Shown: positions 42,060 to 54,223 of the stretch, one piece after another
Layout: each line of letters opens with the position of its first letter
How positions within the stretch are numbered: the first letter of the stretch is position 1
Assembly (NCBI RefSeq): GCF_010015445.1
Contig: NC_053115.1
Location: 8,329,576-8,393,575 of the forward strand
Direction: 5' to 3'
Source of the DNA: Perca fluviatilis
Lineage: Eukaryota > Chordata > Actinopteri > Perciformes > Percidae
Length of the DNA stretch: 64,000 nucleotides
Position numbers and translations under genes: made by a program
Notes under the pieces: generated by a model
What the model was told of the DNA's origin: nothing
Seen by the model: only the letters and a program-made list of their open reading frames with translations
Databases searched by the model: none

Positions 42060-43090
42060 TCAAGCCTGGTGAAAATGTACTTATTTTAAGGGTTTCGGGA
42101 ATAGGCACACAAAATGGCTCGCTAGCGCCCCCTACAAAATAAAAAAATGTAGCCCCTGCAGTACATTTAACGTGTACTAACGAAACGTGGTACACATATG
42201 TAGCATGTCAAGACGTACAACAAAGCTCATTGGAGCCATACCCTTAACCCAAAAGGAAGTCCGCCATTTTGAATTGAAAGTTCAAAGATTTTGCGATTTG
42301 GGCCATTTCCACTTCATACTTCAACTACAACGAACTCCTCCTAGAGATTTCATCCGATCGACTTCAAATTTGGTCTGTGCCATCTTAAGATGTTAAAGAT
42401 GAAAAGTTATTAAAAGAAAAACTTTTCGTCATAGGGCGTGGCCGTGGCGAGGCGGCCATTTTGGAAGTAAGTGTAACTTGAGTGTACATTGTCCAATTGG
42501 CTCGAAACTTTTCAGGATTCATAAGAGTCCAACCCTGACAACATCTACAGGCTGAAATTTACTCAAAGTCATAGCGCCCCCTAGCGGCAACAGGAAGTAC
42601 GCCTAAAAATCAAGGTAATGTACTTTAACGAACTCCTCCTACAGATCTCATCCGATGGACTTCAAATTTGGTCTGTGCCATCTCCTCACCTTAAAGATGA
42701 AAAGTTATTAAAAGCAAAACTTTTTGGCCATTTTGAGCATTTATCAATGAACGAAGAAGTTGTTGTAACTTCAGTGTACTTTGTCATATCTGCCTGAAAT
42801 TTCTCATGATTGACAAGAGTCCAGGCCTGAGGAGATCTACAGGCCAAAATTGACTTTTGGTCATAGCGCCTCCCGCTGGCAACAGGAAATCAGCCTTATA
42901 TGACAAACATCGTCCGATTTACATGAAACTTATAATTTGTGGTCTACATGTGATACTGAGCCGCCCCCTATACTTTAACCACACCCACGTACTCAGGCCA
43001 CGCCCCATTTTATGCCTTTTGAACCATTTAATGAGAACAGAGAACAGAGGCAGAGAATATTTATTAAAATTTGAAAACAAGTGTTAAACT
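42060..43090. repeat. Tandem array of about 300-bp units
   Basis: CGAACTCCTCCTAGAGATTT at 42331 recurs at 42630 (spacing 299). TCATAGCGCCCCCTAGCGGC at about 42569 recurs, diverged, at 42861 (spacing about 291). A fainter copy starts near 42118. Each unit also has GATGAAAAGTTATTAAAAG. This is a short satellite or the internal repeat of a larger element. Confidence 0.8.
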
Positions 43091-44065
43091 GTTGGGAACT
43101 CGAGCAGGGAGCACAGTACAAAAAAGTATAGTTTATCATTTTTCCTTGCTCACACTTTTCTATTACTTTTTCTAGTACCTCCTAGTAAAATGCATTTTCG
43201 AAAAATTAATTTACCAGTGTGATGATTTTACCACAGCAGAGTAAGCAGACTTGATGATATTGGAATTCTTCATTTTTTTTTTCACACAAGTACTTAAAGT
43301 TCAGCCCCATTGTTTGGTGAAGAGAACAATTGCAAACCTTTCTCAATTGCAGCTTTGACTTAATGACGTAAATCGGCATCCAGGCATTTGGAAAGGTCAG
43401 CTCAGTTCAGAGAAAGAACAACACAAATCTGAACAACAGCATCTACACAGATTACACAGAGAAACAAGCCTCCCCACTGTCCTTGGAGCTTGTTCGTGGA
43501 ACAGTGAGTGGGTTCGTTACTTTCTACTCAGTCTGAGAAGACAATGCCTCCTTTTTGTCTCAAAGGACAAAAGTGAGGTCATACTCTGTTCCCTTATACA
43601 ACCTTCCCAAGTTACATTTGGACTGTATGCATCATGGTGGGTTATGTCACAAGAGCTCTACAACAAGACCATCTTAGAAGTACTACTTTTCTGTAGGCCA
43701 GATCTCTCCCATTTAGGAACACACTTCTTTGAGTCATGCAGCAACTAATGAATATTAATTACATTTATTTCTGTTCTCTTACTTTGTATATTTTGACTGT
43801 TATGCACCACAACAGTGTGTTTACATGCACAGCAGTAACCAGGGTCTTAACATGGTCAAGTGAATAACCGGGTTATGCCAGTTCCCCTCGTATACATAAG
43901 CGGGGGAAGAAAGGGAAGAATGGCGGTTACAGTAGGTGGTGCTCTGCCAACTTACGACTGGTCGTAATAAGTTTTTTTTTTCCTGTTTACTTTTATCAAA
44001 ATCACAAAAAAATGTCAAGAAAAGAGTCTTTTTCATAGTACTTGCCATGGGGAAGTCCTCAGTGG

Positions 44066-44497
44066 GTTTAAAGCAGGGGTCTTCAACATTTTTAAGGCCA
44101 AGGACCCCTCAGTTGAAAAAGAGATGGAGCAGGGACCCCCTACTTAGATATTGTATGAAATAGAGTTGCATATTAACTTGGGCCTACAATAACGTATAGG
44201 GCGGCCTAGAGACTTTATACATACCTTTTTATGGTGCCTACAAGACTAAGCTATTCAAATAATAATTGTTGACATATTCATATATTTATACATCATGTTT
44301 TAATGTTAGAATGTGGCACAGTGAATCCTTAAGCTTAACTTTATCTGTGGATGGCTACCTTGTGGCTATCTACAGTACCTATAGGCACTTAAGCCTATCA
44401 TCAAGTTTTTTTTCTTTTACTATTGAACAATAATTTTGTGGCCACCCTGCAGCTCCTAGGGGTCTTGGACGCCCTGTTGAAGATCTCTGGTTTAAAG
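44066..44497. mobile_element. hAT MITE with perfect 8-bp target duplication
   Basis: The element spans 44074-44489, from CAGGGGTCTTCAAC to GTTGAAGATCTCTG, and its ends are imperfect inverted repeats. GTTTAAAG occurs directly outside both ends (44066-44073 and 44490-44497). Eight-base duplication with such ends is typical of hAT elements. It has no coding capacity. Confidence 0.9.
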
Positions 44498-45627
44498 GTT
44501 TAAACCTTGTGCTGGGGCCCATAGAGAATGCCTATATGTCCAGGATCTATAATCTTTAGTTACCTACGCCCTTGGGTGGAGAGCGTGGAGAGCATGGAGA
44601 GGTGGAGAGCGTGGACAGCTTCCGACGTCTTTCTTCACCTGCACCGCAGAGAGCTCCCTGCTAGGCAGCCTGGATTGGGAACAGCAACAAGAGGGATCAC
44701 CCAGCCTGCAGAGGGTGGTGCAGTCAGCTGAACTGCATTCCATGGCTGGGGTAGAAATACTGTATTAGAGAAATTGGCAGTGTGGGAAAACTTTACACAG
44801 CTAACTGTAACCAGTATCATGCATCGCTCACTATCATTGCATTACTGTAACTACCGCACAACATTGTATATCTTTCTACTCTATTAACATTATGTATATA
44901 TGTTGAGGCGAGGCCATATTGACTTGCAATATGACATCAACCACTCTACTACTTTGAGCTCAACCTGTGTTGCAAGTACGAAAGAAACAGGGGGAAGGTT
45001 TGCTGGGTGGAAGTTATGCAATGCCAGATTGGCTGGGACATCTGTAGGAGCTGCTTAGAAGTGAAACTAGACTGAATGGAGTTTTGATTAGTTAGAGAAA
45101 AAACATTTTCTCCCCACAACCATGCATCCGTTCAGCTCTCTGGACTGTTCTCCACCTGCAGATTTCTTTCAACCACCTAACTGAATGGGTTTAAAGCTTG
45201 ACTGGCATCGTCAGGCATTCTTTGTAGGTCTCCAAGAGCAGTCGGAACAAAGCCACAAGGAAACCATACTACAGCAGTGGAAACACACAGTGCAAGGAAC
45301 AATCAAAGGGGAGAGCGAGTGAGAGAGATCTTGCATAACCAACAGCACAGGATATTACACGGAAACAAATTACATAGGAACAAATGAGAAATGAGAAAAA
45401 GGCACATAATTAGTCTGTAATCTGTGACAAATGTACTATAAGGAATCAGAAGTGCATTGACGTACACACATTATAAGCTCAGCATCATTCCCCTAAAGCA
45501 CAATTACAGTGTGTTTCAAAAGCAGGCATACATGCAAGGTTACAGTACATTACTGTATTCATAAAACACTTATTTTAAAGAAAAATATGTTTATGTTGCT
45601 GTGGGAGGGTTTTGGAGGATAGAAAGT

Positions 45628-45628
<1 letters not shown>

Positions 45629-45715
<87 letters not shown>
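45629..45715. repeat. (CA)n microsatellite
   Basis: About 86 bases of uninterrupted CA. Four overlapping open frames across it are artefacts. Confidence 0.98.
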
Positions 45716-47697
45716 CCCTGCAGCTCACCAGAACATTTTGCACCTTTCCTATCCCCTTCTGCCAATCTTCTGCATTGTTAGTTCTCAGAACCACTCTCTG
45801 TCTGTTCATTATCAATGCACTGCTGATTATCACATCACCACAGAGAGCCGGTTGGCCATTCATTCAGGTTTCAATGGGAATGACGCAAATCCCTGACCTG
45901 TTTGGTGCCCCGTGGCCTGGACCTGTTCTTTTGGACTGTGGCTCTATTGCATCTACACAACGACGGGGTTGATACAGCGGAGAGATGGTGTCCAAAACCT
46001 GCTGCAGTCCCGCTGAGTCTCTCCTGGCATGATCTTATCTCTGATGTGACCTAAAGTATGTGGTGTTTTGTTACATAATTGCTTATTTTGCAGCAAAGTG
46101 TTTCAACTAGAGCTGACAGAAAAATATTAAACCAAAATATACATCACTGTTTGTCTCTGCTACCTCCTGCATGTTGCTGGTTAGCTGGCATTACATTACT
46201 CTACTTTTTTATCTATTACTTAAATTTATGTACAGTTAAAACGCTGATGCATGTATATGTATGTGTGTGTGTTTGTGTGTGTGTGTGTGTGCGTGTGTGT
46301 GTGTATATGTATATTTTCTGCATTCGCACATACATGCACACACCCATCATATTAACATACCTTTTTACGCTGTCATTATATCAGCTGTTACAGATGAAAC
46401 TATCTATCTGGAACAAATGTTTATCGTTACCCGTTGTTGCCTTGAGCTATTTAACTATTCACTTATTCTTATTCTACAACATGAATAACCTTATCATCAT
46501 TATAACTGTGACAATACACAAATCATATACATACAACTAAAACTAGAACAACCAGAAAGAAAGAAAAAATAACTCTTATTGGACTGGCTCCCTCCCAGAA
46601 GGCCTTGGGGCAGCCAATGTGTGAGGCTGGAATTGACCAGCAATGAGCCAGATCCCTCCTAAAGGTTTAGGAACAGCTCAAGGTAATGACATTTCAAAAT
46701 AAAGGTAGGAAAACTTACTAAAGGTAAGAAAAGAGACTCATCCCTGGCTGCACTGACGCCCTGCAAAACACAACAAGTTGTCGTTACTTTTATTACAGTA
46801 GTAGCTTTCAGTGGTGGAACATAACTGAGTATATTTACTCAAGTACTGTACTTAAGTACAAGTTTAAGAGACTTCTACTTTACTTGATTTTTTTTTCTTT
46901 TCATGCTACTTTATAGCCTACTTCTACTCCACTACATCTCAGAGAGAAATATCTTACTTTTACTGCAATACATTTATTTGATACATTTAGTCAGGCTACT
47001 AGTTAGTTAGTTTTCATTTGAAGATAATTACAAATATTATCAACAAATAAAATATGACATATTATAGGTGAAGCTAAGCAGTAAATAATTCAACAGCTCT
47101 AAATACTTTTTCTCCCACCTGTATCATAATATTACATACATATGTGCCGTTATGTATTTTCCTTTTTCACCCCCTTTCCTCCTTTTTTATGCATTTATTT
47201 AGGTTGTTTAGTAATATAATCCTAGCACATACCTGCATATTTCGCTGGTCACACATATGCAAATGAACACACTTTCATACATGCACAGAAACATATACAA
47301 GTAATAAAGAAATGTGTTATTGAATGTATGTTTTGTCCCACCTGTCTAATTTGTTTGTCTAATCAAAGAGATTGAAAATGTAGTACTTCTTATCAATATA
47401 TAGTCCAAAGACACCCATAAAAGATTGTTACAGCCCTGATTAACTAATAGGCTACTTGTTGTAAATATGCGTGGTATTCAAAATAAGAAATACAGTATAA
47501 TCTGCCTCTTCTCAAAACTGACCTAAAGTTGTGTATACAGGTGCAACAATCCATCTACTTCAGTTACAGTGCGTGTGGCTGTAGTGTTCAGTCTCAGTTA
47601 CGAGGCTGAAACTCTGCATGAGTCCTGCCATCTACTGGTTCTTAAATGTACTACTGCTGTATTATTTTTCAAAACATTTCGTCCTCTGAGAATGCAG
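45716..47697. other. Gene-free stretch with minor repeats
   Basis: Includes a GT/GC-interrupted tract at 46258-46305 and the dispersed CAGTGGTGGAACATAACTG repeat at 46810-47000. No supported gene. Confidence 0.45.
46810..47000 (+). repeat. Dispersed repeat (CAGTGGTGGAA, CTCAAGTACTG)
   Basis: Starts CAGTGGTGGAACATAACTG and continues TTTACTCAAGTACTGTACTT AAGTACA. It is related to the 15381-15480 copy and is a common percomorph repeat. Confidence 0.65.
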
Positions 47698-47899
47698 CAG
47701 GCTTGTGCAAAATTCAGAATTTCAGAATTGGCCTCCATTCAATTCATGAATTGGAATTTGAATTGAATTGACTCCGCCCCACAGGAAATTGAATTTGAAT
47801 TTGAATTACAGGAAGTGGAATTAAATTCATTGCAATTCGAAGAAATTCCACACAGTCACACAACAGAAAGACTGTGTTGAATCTCACATACTGTACATT

Positions 47900-48727
47900 C
47901 AGTGTTAGGAAGGTTACTTTGGAAATGTAATTGCTTACTGTTATAAGTTACCCATTGTAAATGTGGTTTGGATTACTTTATTTGGATTACTTTATCAATG
48001 TAAAGCAATTTCCTTTCAATTTGATTAGTAACTAATTGAATTACACATTTTACCTCAGCAATATAACTATTACATTAATTTTGCAATTTAATAACATAAT
48101 TTCATTACACGTAACTAGTCACTCCTCAACCCTGCATACATTTTGTTCCAGAATATAGATAATGATCAAATTCTTGAAATAAATTACCCCCTCAGTGTTG
48201 TTTAATTAGTTTTGTTCCAATGTTATTTTCATTTCAAAGTAATCAAATAACACCACCATGATCTTCATTCTGGTTTGGCTGGATTATAACAGCTGGTTTC
48301 ACAGTCCATCAAGATTTCCTGATGTTTCTTCTGTAGGAAAACAGTCCCTCAATGTAGATCACTCTTTAAGAGAACAAATATTTCTATTAATTCCACAATT
48401 GACAAGAATTGTTTTCTTGATTTACAATAAGTAATAAGTAAAAAGTGTGCTTGCATGATTTTAAACACATAAGATATCCAGTAATAGCATAATATAATCA
48501 CATTTGGCTATAACTGAGTAATGTAACACATTCATTTTACTGTTACTGTTGTGTTGTGAGTTGAAGGTGTGTTTTAGCCCTTTATGAGCTATATGACAGG
48601 CTCTTGCTGTTTTGCGCTACAGTAATGTAATGAGTAATGAGTTACTATCCATAGAGAATAACAAGTAACAAGTTTTTTTTTTTTAAGTGAATAATGTACA
48701 CGTTCTTGAGTAGTGACCCCAACACTG
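47900..48727. mobile_element. Element nested in the hAT transposon
   Basis: Ends CAGTGTTAGGAAGGTTACTT and GTGACCCCAACACTG share an inverted CAGTGTT core. The interior is rich in AATGTAAT/TTACTT words, typical of a common fish non-autonomous element. A target duplication was not clear, so the limits are slightly uncertain. Confidence 0.6.
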
Positions 48728-48804
48728 ATGATATGAAATATCAGTAGCATAATACCATCAAGAGATGGTTTTCAAAATAAAAGACTGTCTGTCTGTTAAC
48801 TTAC

Positions 48805-48966
48805 TTGTAGATGCCTTTTGAAATTTGAAGTAGCCTTTATGGAGCCACAGACTGGAGCACTGCAGTGCTTGCATATGGCTCTGTGGTTTGCAGGTGTTTG
48901 TGTTGGAATTGGTTCTTCAAAATGAACTAGTACAGATGACCTTTTAAGCCTGCTATTATTTTCCAT
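48805..48966 (-). pseudogene. BED zinc-finger exon of a hAT transposase
   Basis: The minus-strand ATG at 48966 opens 54 codons that end at a good donor (CAA/GTAAGTT). The product includes AICKHCSAPVCGSIKATSNF followed by KRHL, which is the C-x2-C half and start of the histidine half of a BED finger. BED fingers sit at the N-terminus of many hAT transposases. No catalytic exons were found within the element, so this is a leftover, not a working gene. Confidence 0.75.
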
Positions 48967-49617
48967 GTCACTGTTATTACAGGTGTCAAATCTATAAATG
49001 TTTGTAATCTGAAGTTGTAAGGGACTTCTGAAACTTAAAAAGTCCAGTGTTGACCATCAAATTGTGTAGAAAAGAAGCTTTCAAACAAATGTCCACCTCA
49101 AATTCTTTGGTAACGATTTTAAATACTTGATTAAAGTAAAGCATTCTGGGAAATGGAGTCATGTTCCATCATGTTCCACAAAATTACAATTACAATAGAT
49201 CAAACTTAATTATTTGTTTTGTGACTAGAGCTTTTAACATTCATTGTTGGGGGAAAACATTTCCTGTTAATGTAATCTGTACAAGTAGTTCAAACTAATA
49301 TCATTCATAGAATATGTAATGCAATCATATCTGACATATATTGTAAAGCTTCATTGTTAAACACTTCACTTAAATTATGTATATGAATTTCTTTGAATTT
49401 TTACTGAATTGCAATTCTGCTTCCTTTAATTCAAATTTGTATTGTAAGTCTAAATCCTGTTTTTGACATCAATTCAAATTCAATTCAAATTCAAGAATTG
49501 AACTGGAATTTAGGAGTCATTCTCAATTCAATTCTGAATTGTGCACAAGCCTCGACTGCAGTAATACAGTAATAAATCAATAACCTATACAAACACGTTT
49601 AAAGCAAAAGTATTTTC

Positions 49618-49692
49618 AAGTAATGTTTTATCAAGTTAATGTTTTATCAAGTTAATGTTTTATCAAGTTAATGTTTTATCAAGTTAATGTTT
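49618..49692. repeat. 17-bp tandem repeat
   Basis: The unit TTAATGTTTTATCAAG(T) is repeated about four and a half times, just right of the hAT element. Confidence 0.9.
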
Positions 49693-49919
49693 AACGTCAT
49701 TTTAAATGCTAAACATGATGAATGCTGCAAATCACCATGTATTTCTAGCACTGCTTGCCCTCTGTACTGTATAATTCAGAAGTTTCCATCTGTATTCCAT
49801 CCAAAGCATAGATTGTATACAACTATATTGCATCCCAAAACACAACTATCATACCAAATTTTGATTTTGCCTGTGCCCTCAAAAGTTGCCAACTTAATAA
49901 TTTATTAATACCTATGTAT

Positions 49920-50460
49920 CGGTTTTAACATTCTGGAACAAGATACATATAGATGCTTTCTATGATTTGCTGTGGACAGTTTATGATAAGCACCGAGTAG
50001 TAGGTTGTTAATTAGCAAGCTGTAGTGAAAAGTTCAGGCCTGTTTAAAGGTTGTTTGCTTTTATTTGATTTAGTCTTGCCTTTGCCTTTACCGTTTATTT
50101 CTTTATTTTGTAAGTTGTGACATAATGACTTGATTTGCATGAAACTGTTTTCAACTTTTTTCATTAAAAAAGAACCTGCCGAAACCCGGGATCGAACCAG
50201 GGACCTTTAGATCTTCAGTCTAACGCTCTCCCAACTGAGCTATTTCGGCTTCTTACATAAAGACAGATGCAATGTAGTGTCATTGTGACGATAGAGGGCG
50301 CCCTGGCCTCACGAAAACGCTGTTGGGATTTAAATGTTACTTGATTTTAACTAAATTATATTAAAATGCAAAAACATCGACACTTCTAGCTGTGGCCTAT
50401 TTGTTTTCGTTACCTTACCTTTCTTTTACCTCTCGAAATCCACGGAGGAAAGTAGGCGGC
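49920..50460. repeat. tRNA-Phe module, copy A
   Basis: From GGTTTTAACATTCTGGAACA to the CCACGGAGGAAAGT motif. The same order, diverged, is at 53437-53990, and the downstream half recurs at 55215-55440. Partial copies of the right half lie at 50800-50960 and 55440-55560. Confidence 0.75.
50177..50249 (-). tRNA. tRNA-Phe (GAA anticodon)
   Basis: Read on the minus strand it begins GCCGAAATAGCTCAGTTGGG, with anticodon loop CTGAAGA (anticodon GAA) and T-arm GGTTCGATCC. It is 73 bases and intron-free. The acceptor arms GCCGAAA and TTTCGGC pair, with discriminator A. A run of six T residues follows just downstream (plus-strand A run at 50166-50171), the pol III terminator. The A and B boxes are intact, so it is likely functional. 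Confidence 0.98.
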
Positions 50461-50799
50461 AGCTTGTAAACGTGAGGCAGACAAATTAAGCGATTTAATT
50501 TGCCTACTAAAGATTGAACACGCCATTTGATTGGCGTTTAGAAAGACTGACTTTGCCGAGTAGTTGGTTGTCAAATTATTGATTTAGACCATTGATCCAG
50601 TGGCAAAAGATTGAACACGCCACACCAATGTTATCCAATGATTGAACTCGCGATGTGACTCGCCGAGGGCGATTTCGGTTTGCATACTAACTTGTTGGAT
50701 TCAATGTTGGAGTATAACCGCAGAGGTGCCCTTGATCTATAGCAACTGTAGGCTTATAAATCGTAAAAATTACATATCTTAGATTAAATTATATTAAAT

Positions 50800-50960
50800 A
50801 ATTTTTTTTTTCTCACGAAAACTGTGTTGGGATTTTAATTATATTTCATTGTGACATATATTAAAATAAAAAAAAAATATCAAAACTAGTAGGCCTATCT
50901 GTGGCCTGCTTGTTTCCGCTAGGTGTAAGTGCTGCTGAAATACTTTTAACCTTACCTGTG
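50800..50960. repeat. Partial copy of the tRNA module right half
   Basis: The segment includes CTCACGAAAACTGTGTTGGG and TGTGGCCTGCTTGTTTCCGC, then AGTGCTGCTGAAATACTTT. It matches 50311-50420 and the later copy at 55440-55560. No tRNA is present. Confidence 0.65.
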
Positions 50961-51615
50961 CAATATGTGGATGTAGCCACCAGAGACCGGTCTAGCATAG
51001 GATATTATGCACCAGGCACTATTGACGGCTATAAGAGATATTTGGATTGTTTCCCCACATTATTCATAGCAAATGAGCATTTTAGCATCTAGTGTCTACA
51101 AAACAGTTTCCTAAATTACAAGGCTCAAATATCCTCTTATATGTGTGGCACGCTTCTGTTGTTCTTTCAGTGTGGTGTAATATGCTGGTAGTACTATAAA
51201 CTGCATGTTTTACAGAACCCACATGAATTCGTGCATTGATTGACCCATGCAAATTCACACACACCCCTTTGTCTCATTGTTTTCTCTTGGCTTTCATGAG
51301 GAGCGTTGGGTTTTAGATGCAGTCTCTGAGCTACAGAGGCCAGTGCACTGCACCCAAAGTCAGACATGATGATGTTGAAATCAAAGTTTAATGTTTGAGT
51401 TAGCTCTTCTAGTGCTCAAGCCATCTCTCATATGATGATGATGTTTTATCGCTAAGCTACTGGGACACACAGTGACAACAACCATAGAAATAAAATCGAT
51501 TTAATTATATTTCCATAGTAACAACACTATACACAGCTATTTATATCATAAAACCACAGCTGCTTTATAATCAAACAGGGCAAGTAACAACAGCATTGAT
51601 TAGAAACACATCCGT

Positions 51616-51660
51616 ATGTGTAATAATAATAATAATAATAATATAATAATAATAATAATA
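51616..51660. repeat. (AAT)n microsatellite
   Basis: Runs of AAT with one interruption. The asparagine/isoleucine frame is a by-product. Confidence 0.95.
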
Positions 51661-52354
51661 GTGAACTTTCTAAGCCATGACCCAAAACATCTTTCATATA
51701 AACATAGCAGAGCTACCCCAACATTTACCTGTACTTGTGTTCAAATCATAAAGTTCAAATCTGAGGGTGTCTTTGACAGGCTGGGGAAAGGCTGTGGTCC
51801 ACAGTTAGCCAGACATCAAGGTTGCATGGAGTCCATGATGGAAGAGGTCAGTCATGATGCAAGAGCCAGCAGATGCAGGCAGCATGTGTGGCAGATGTTG
51901 AACTAAGGGCAGAGATTATATTTATTATATTATATCTGTAAGCATTTTCACTAACCAATGAAGGGTCTGAGCTGGTGTTATTCAAACAGTGATTTGGTTT
52001 ATAACTATTTTAGGGTGTCTAAATTCCCTCCAACATTGTCTGGTTGTTTTGAAGAGCACTGAACAGCCCAGCGGCCTTCCAGCTCATGCATCATCATATG
52101 AGCTTCTAATGCACAGTAGTACTGTACATTATAATCATGCTGTTTGCCTCACAGTGGGGCTTCCCACTTCCTTTCAGTACTACATGTACCCTTCTAGCAT
52201 TCACCAATACAAATCCTTTGCTGTTATAAAATCGGCATTATATACACAAGTAAGCCATACAAAGAATAAAAACATAGCCCAGAGTATTTGTTCAATGAAC
52301 AGAGACTTATTCACAGCAACAACACAATAAGCGGCTTTATCGGAAGTTGTTTAT

Positions 52355-52620
<266 letters not shown>

Positions 52621-52926
52621 AAACAGTTTGTGACCCCACCACCCCATTAATCAAGACTGGCCAGTGCAACTCCCCAAAAAAACTATTATAATTTCCTTTC
52701 CATAAATAAAGACATTTGCACCATAAGTTGATGCAGAAAGGGCAAACATTGCAGAAAAATTCACCAGAATGCAGAAAATTAAGTGTTTGATATGCAAAGA
52801 ATTTAAATTTTGCTAAAAGGTGGAGATCTCAACCCCTCAATGTTGAACCCAAAGTTAAGCCCTTAGGCTCTGCACATGACCTTTGAGTTTAATTCTCTCA
52901 TCTCTTTCTATTAACGTCACTGTGTG

Positions 52927-53396
52927 TTAAAGGTCCCATGGCATGGAAATTTCACTTTATGAGTTTTTTTAACGTGCATTCCCCCAGCCTGCCTATGGCC
53001 CCCCAGTGGCTAGAAATGGTGATAGGTGTAAACCGAGCCCTGGGAATCCTGCTCTGCCTTTGAGAAAATGAAAGCTCAGATGGGACTGGCTCTATGGGCT
53101 GTAATTCTGCACCAAGGCTGAATTTCAGGAAAGAGACTTCAGATACAGTATTAGGGGACCACTAAGACCTATATAAAAGAGACTTCAGATACAGTATTAG
53201 GGGACCACTAAGGCCTATATAAAAGAGACTTCAGATACAGTATTAGGGGACCACTAAGGTCTATATAAAAGAGACTTCAGATACAGTATTAGGGGACCAC
53301 TAAGACCTATATAAAAGAGACTTCAGATACAGTATTAGGCGACCACTAAGGCCTATATAAAAGCATCCAAAGAGCACCATGTCATGGGACCTTTAA
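52927..53396. mobile_element. TTAA-bounded piggyBac-type MITE, reverse copy
   Basis: TTAAAGGTCCCATGGCATGG at the left and CCATGTCATGGGACCTTTAA at the right. It is the same family as 22861-23389 but in the opposite orientation. It carries an internal five-copy tandem array (53133-53362). Confidence 0.9.
53133..53362. repeat. Five copies of a 46-bp tandem repeat inside the MITE
   Basis: Unit begins GAGACTTCAGATACAGTATT and ends GGGGACCACTAAG plus a CCTATATAAAA tail. Copies start at 53133, 53179, 53225, 53271 and 53317, exactly 46 apart and nearly identical. The 22861 copy of the same MITE carries one such unit, so the expansion is local and recent. Confidence 0.95.
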
Positions 53397-53436
53397 TTTC
53401 AAACTCTACTCTGAAATGTTTAAAAAAAAATCTAAA

Positions 53437-53990
53437 ATCGGTTTTCACATTCTGGAACAAGATCAATAAATATGTGCCTATGTTTTGCTGTGGACAGTGT
53501 ATTATAAGCAATGAGCTATAGTAGGTACATGATTAACATGGTGTAATGTGAAGTTGTGATCTGTTTGAATATTGTTTACTTGTATTTAGCCTTGCATTTG
53601 ATTAGAAACTCAAACGTTTATGTCTTTATGTTGATAGTTGTGACTCTAAGGTGGTGACATTATGATCTAAACGGCATGACGGTGTTCTTTCTGCATTAAA
53701 AGACTCCTGCCGAAACCCGGGATCGAACCAGGGACCTTTAGATCTTCAGTCTAACGCTCTCCCAACTGAGCTATTTCGGCTTGCATAGTTACTAGATGCA
53801 ATGTATAAATATTATAATACTGTAGGTTTAACTTTAAAATGATTGTCTGAAGAGCTAACAATTTGTTTTTTTTCTTAGAAAAACTGTTTTGGAACTACAA
53901 TGTTATTTATCATTAAATTATATTAAAATGTAAAAACTTTTGCGTTATACCTAACCTTACCTTGTCCATTCGTGATGAAGTATGAAATCG
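53437..53990. repeat. tRNA-Phe module, copy B
   Basis: Diverged duplicate of 49920-50460, with CATTCTGGAACAAGAT, then TGCTGTGGACAGTGTATTAT, then the tRNA and its 3' sequence. The piggyBac-type MITE lies just to its left. Confidence 0.8.
53708..53780 (-). tRNA. tRNA-Phe (GAA anticodon), second copy
   Basis: The 73 bases are identical to the tRNA at 50177-50249, whereas the flanks are clearly diverged. This suggests either strong selection or gene conversion. TTTT lies about seven bases past the 3' end (plus-strand A run at 53698-53701). Both copies point the same way. Confidence 0.98.
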
Positions 53991-54223
53991 CGTGTGCCTC
54001 ATCTGCGCGAAGGTACCGCTGTGTTTTAATGTGCTGGGTAATGTCATTTTTCCCGCCGTGGCCCGTGCGCTACATTAAAATCAATGCGACACACCTTACA
54101 AAAAGCGTGGAGGTTGTCGATATGACTAATTAATATGCATGTAAACTGATGCGCCCAACACTGTTTGAATGTTTAAATTTACAGCTATATTTCCATTTCT
54201 CACCGCCCTCTCCTGCATAGGCC

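Larger units (their letters stand above)
47690..49561 (-). mobile_element. Internally deleted hAT transposon with nested element
   Basis: Limits 47698-49553. The ends are CAGGCTTGTGCAAAATTCAG and CTGAATTGTGCACAAGCCTC, which are inverted. The flanking octamers are GAATGCAG (left) and GACTGCAG (right), a target duplication with one difference. Inside, on the minus strand, is a BED zinc-finger exon (48805-48966). The rest of the transposase is missing, and a separate element occupies 47900-48727. Confidence 0.85.

Noticed and set aside
45559..45972. Several long Cys/Val or Thr/His repeat frames near 45.6-45.9 kb
   Set aside because: All follow the (CA)n microsatellite, with no splice sites or domains.
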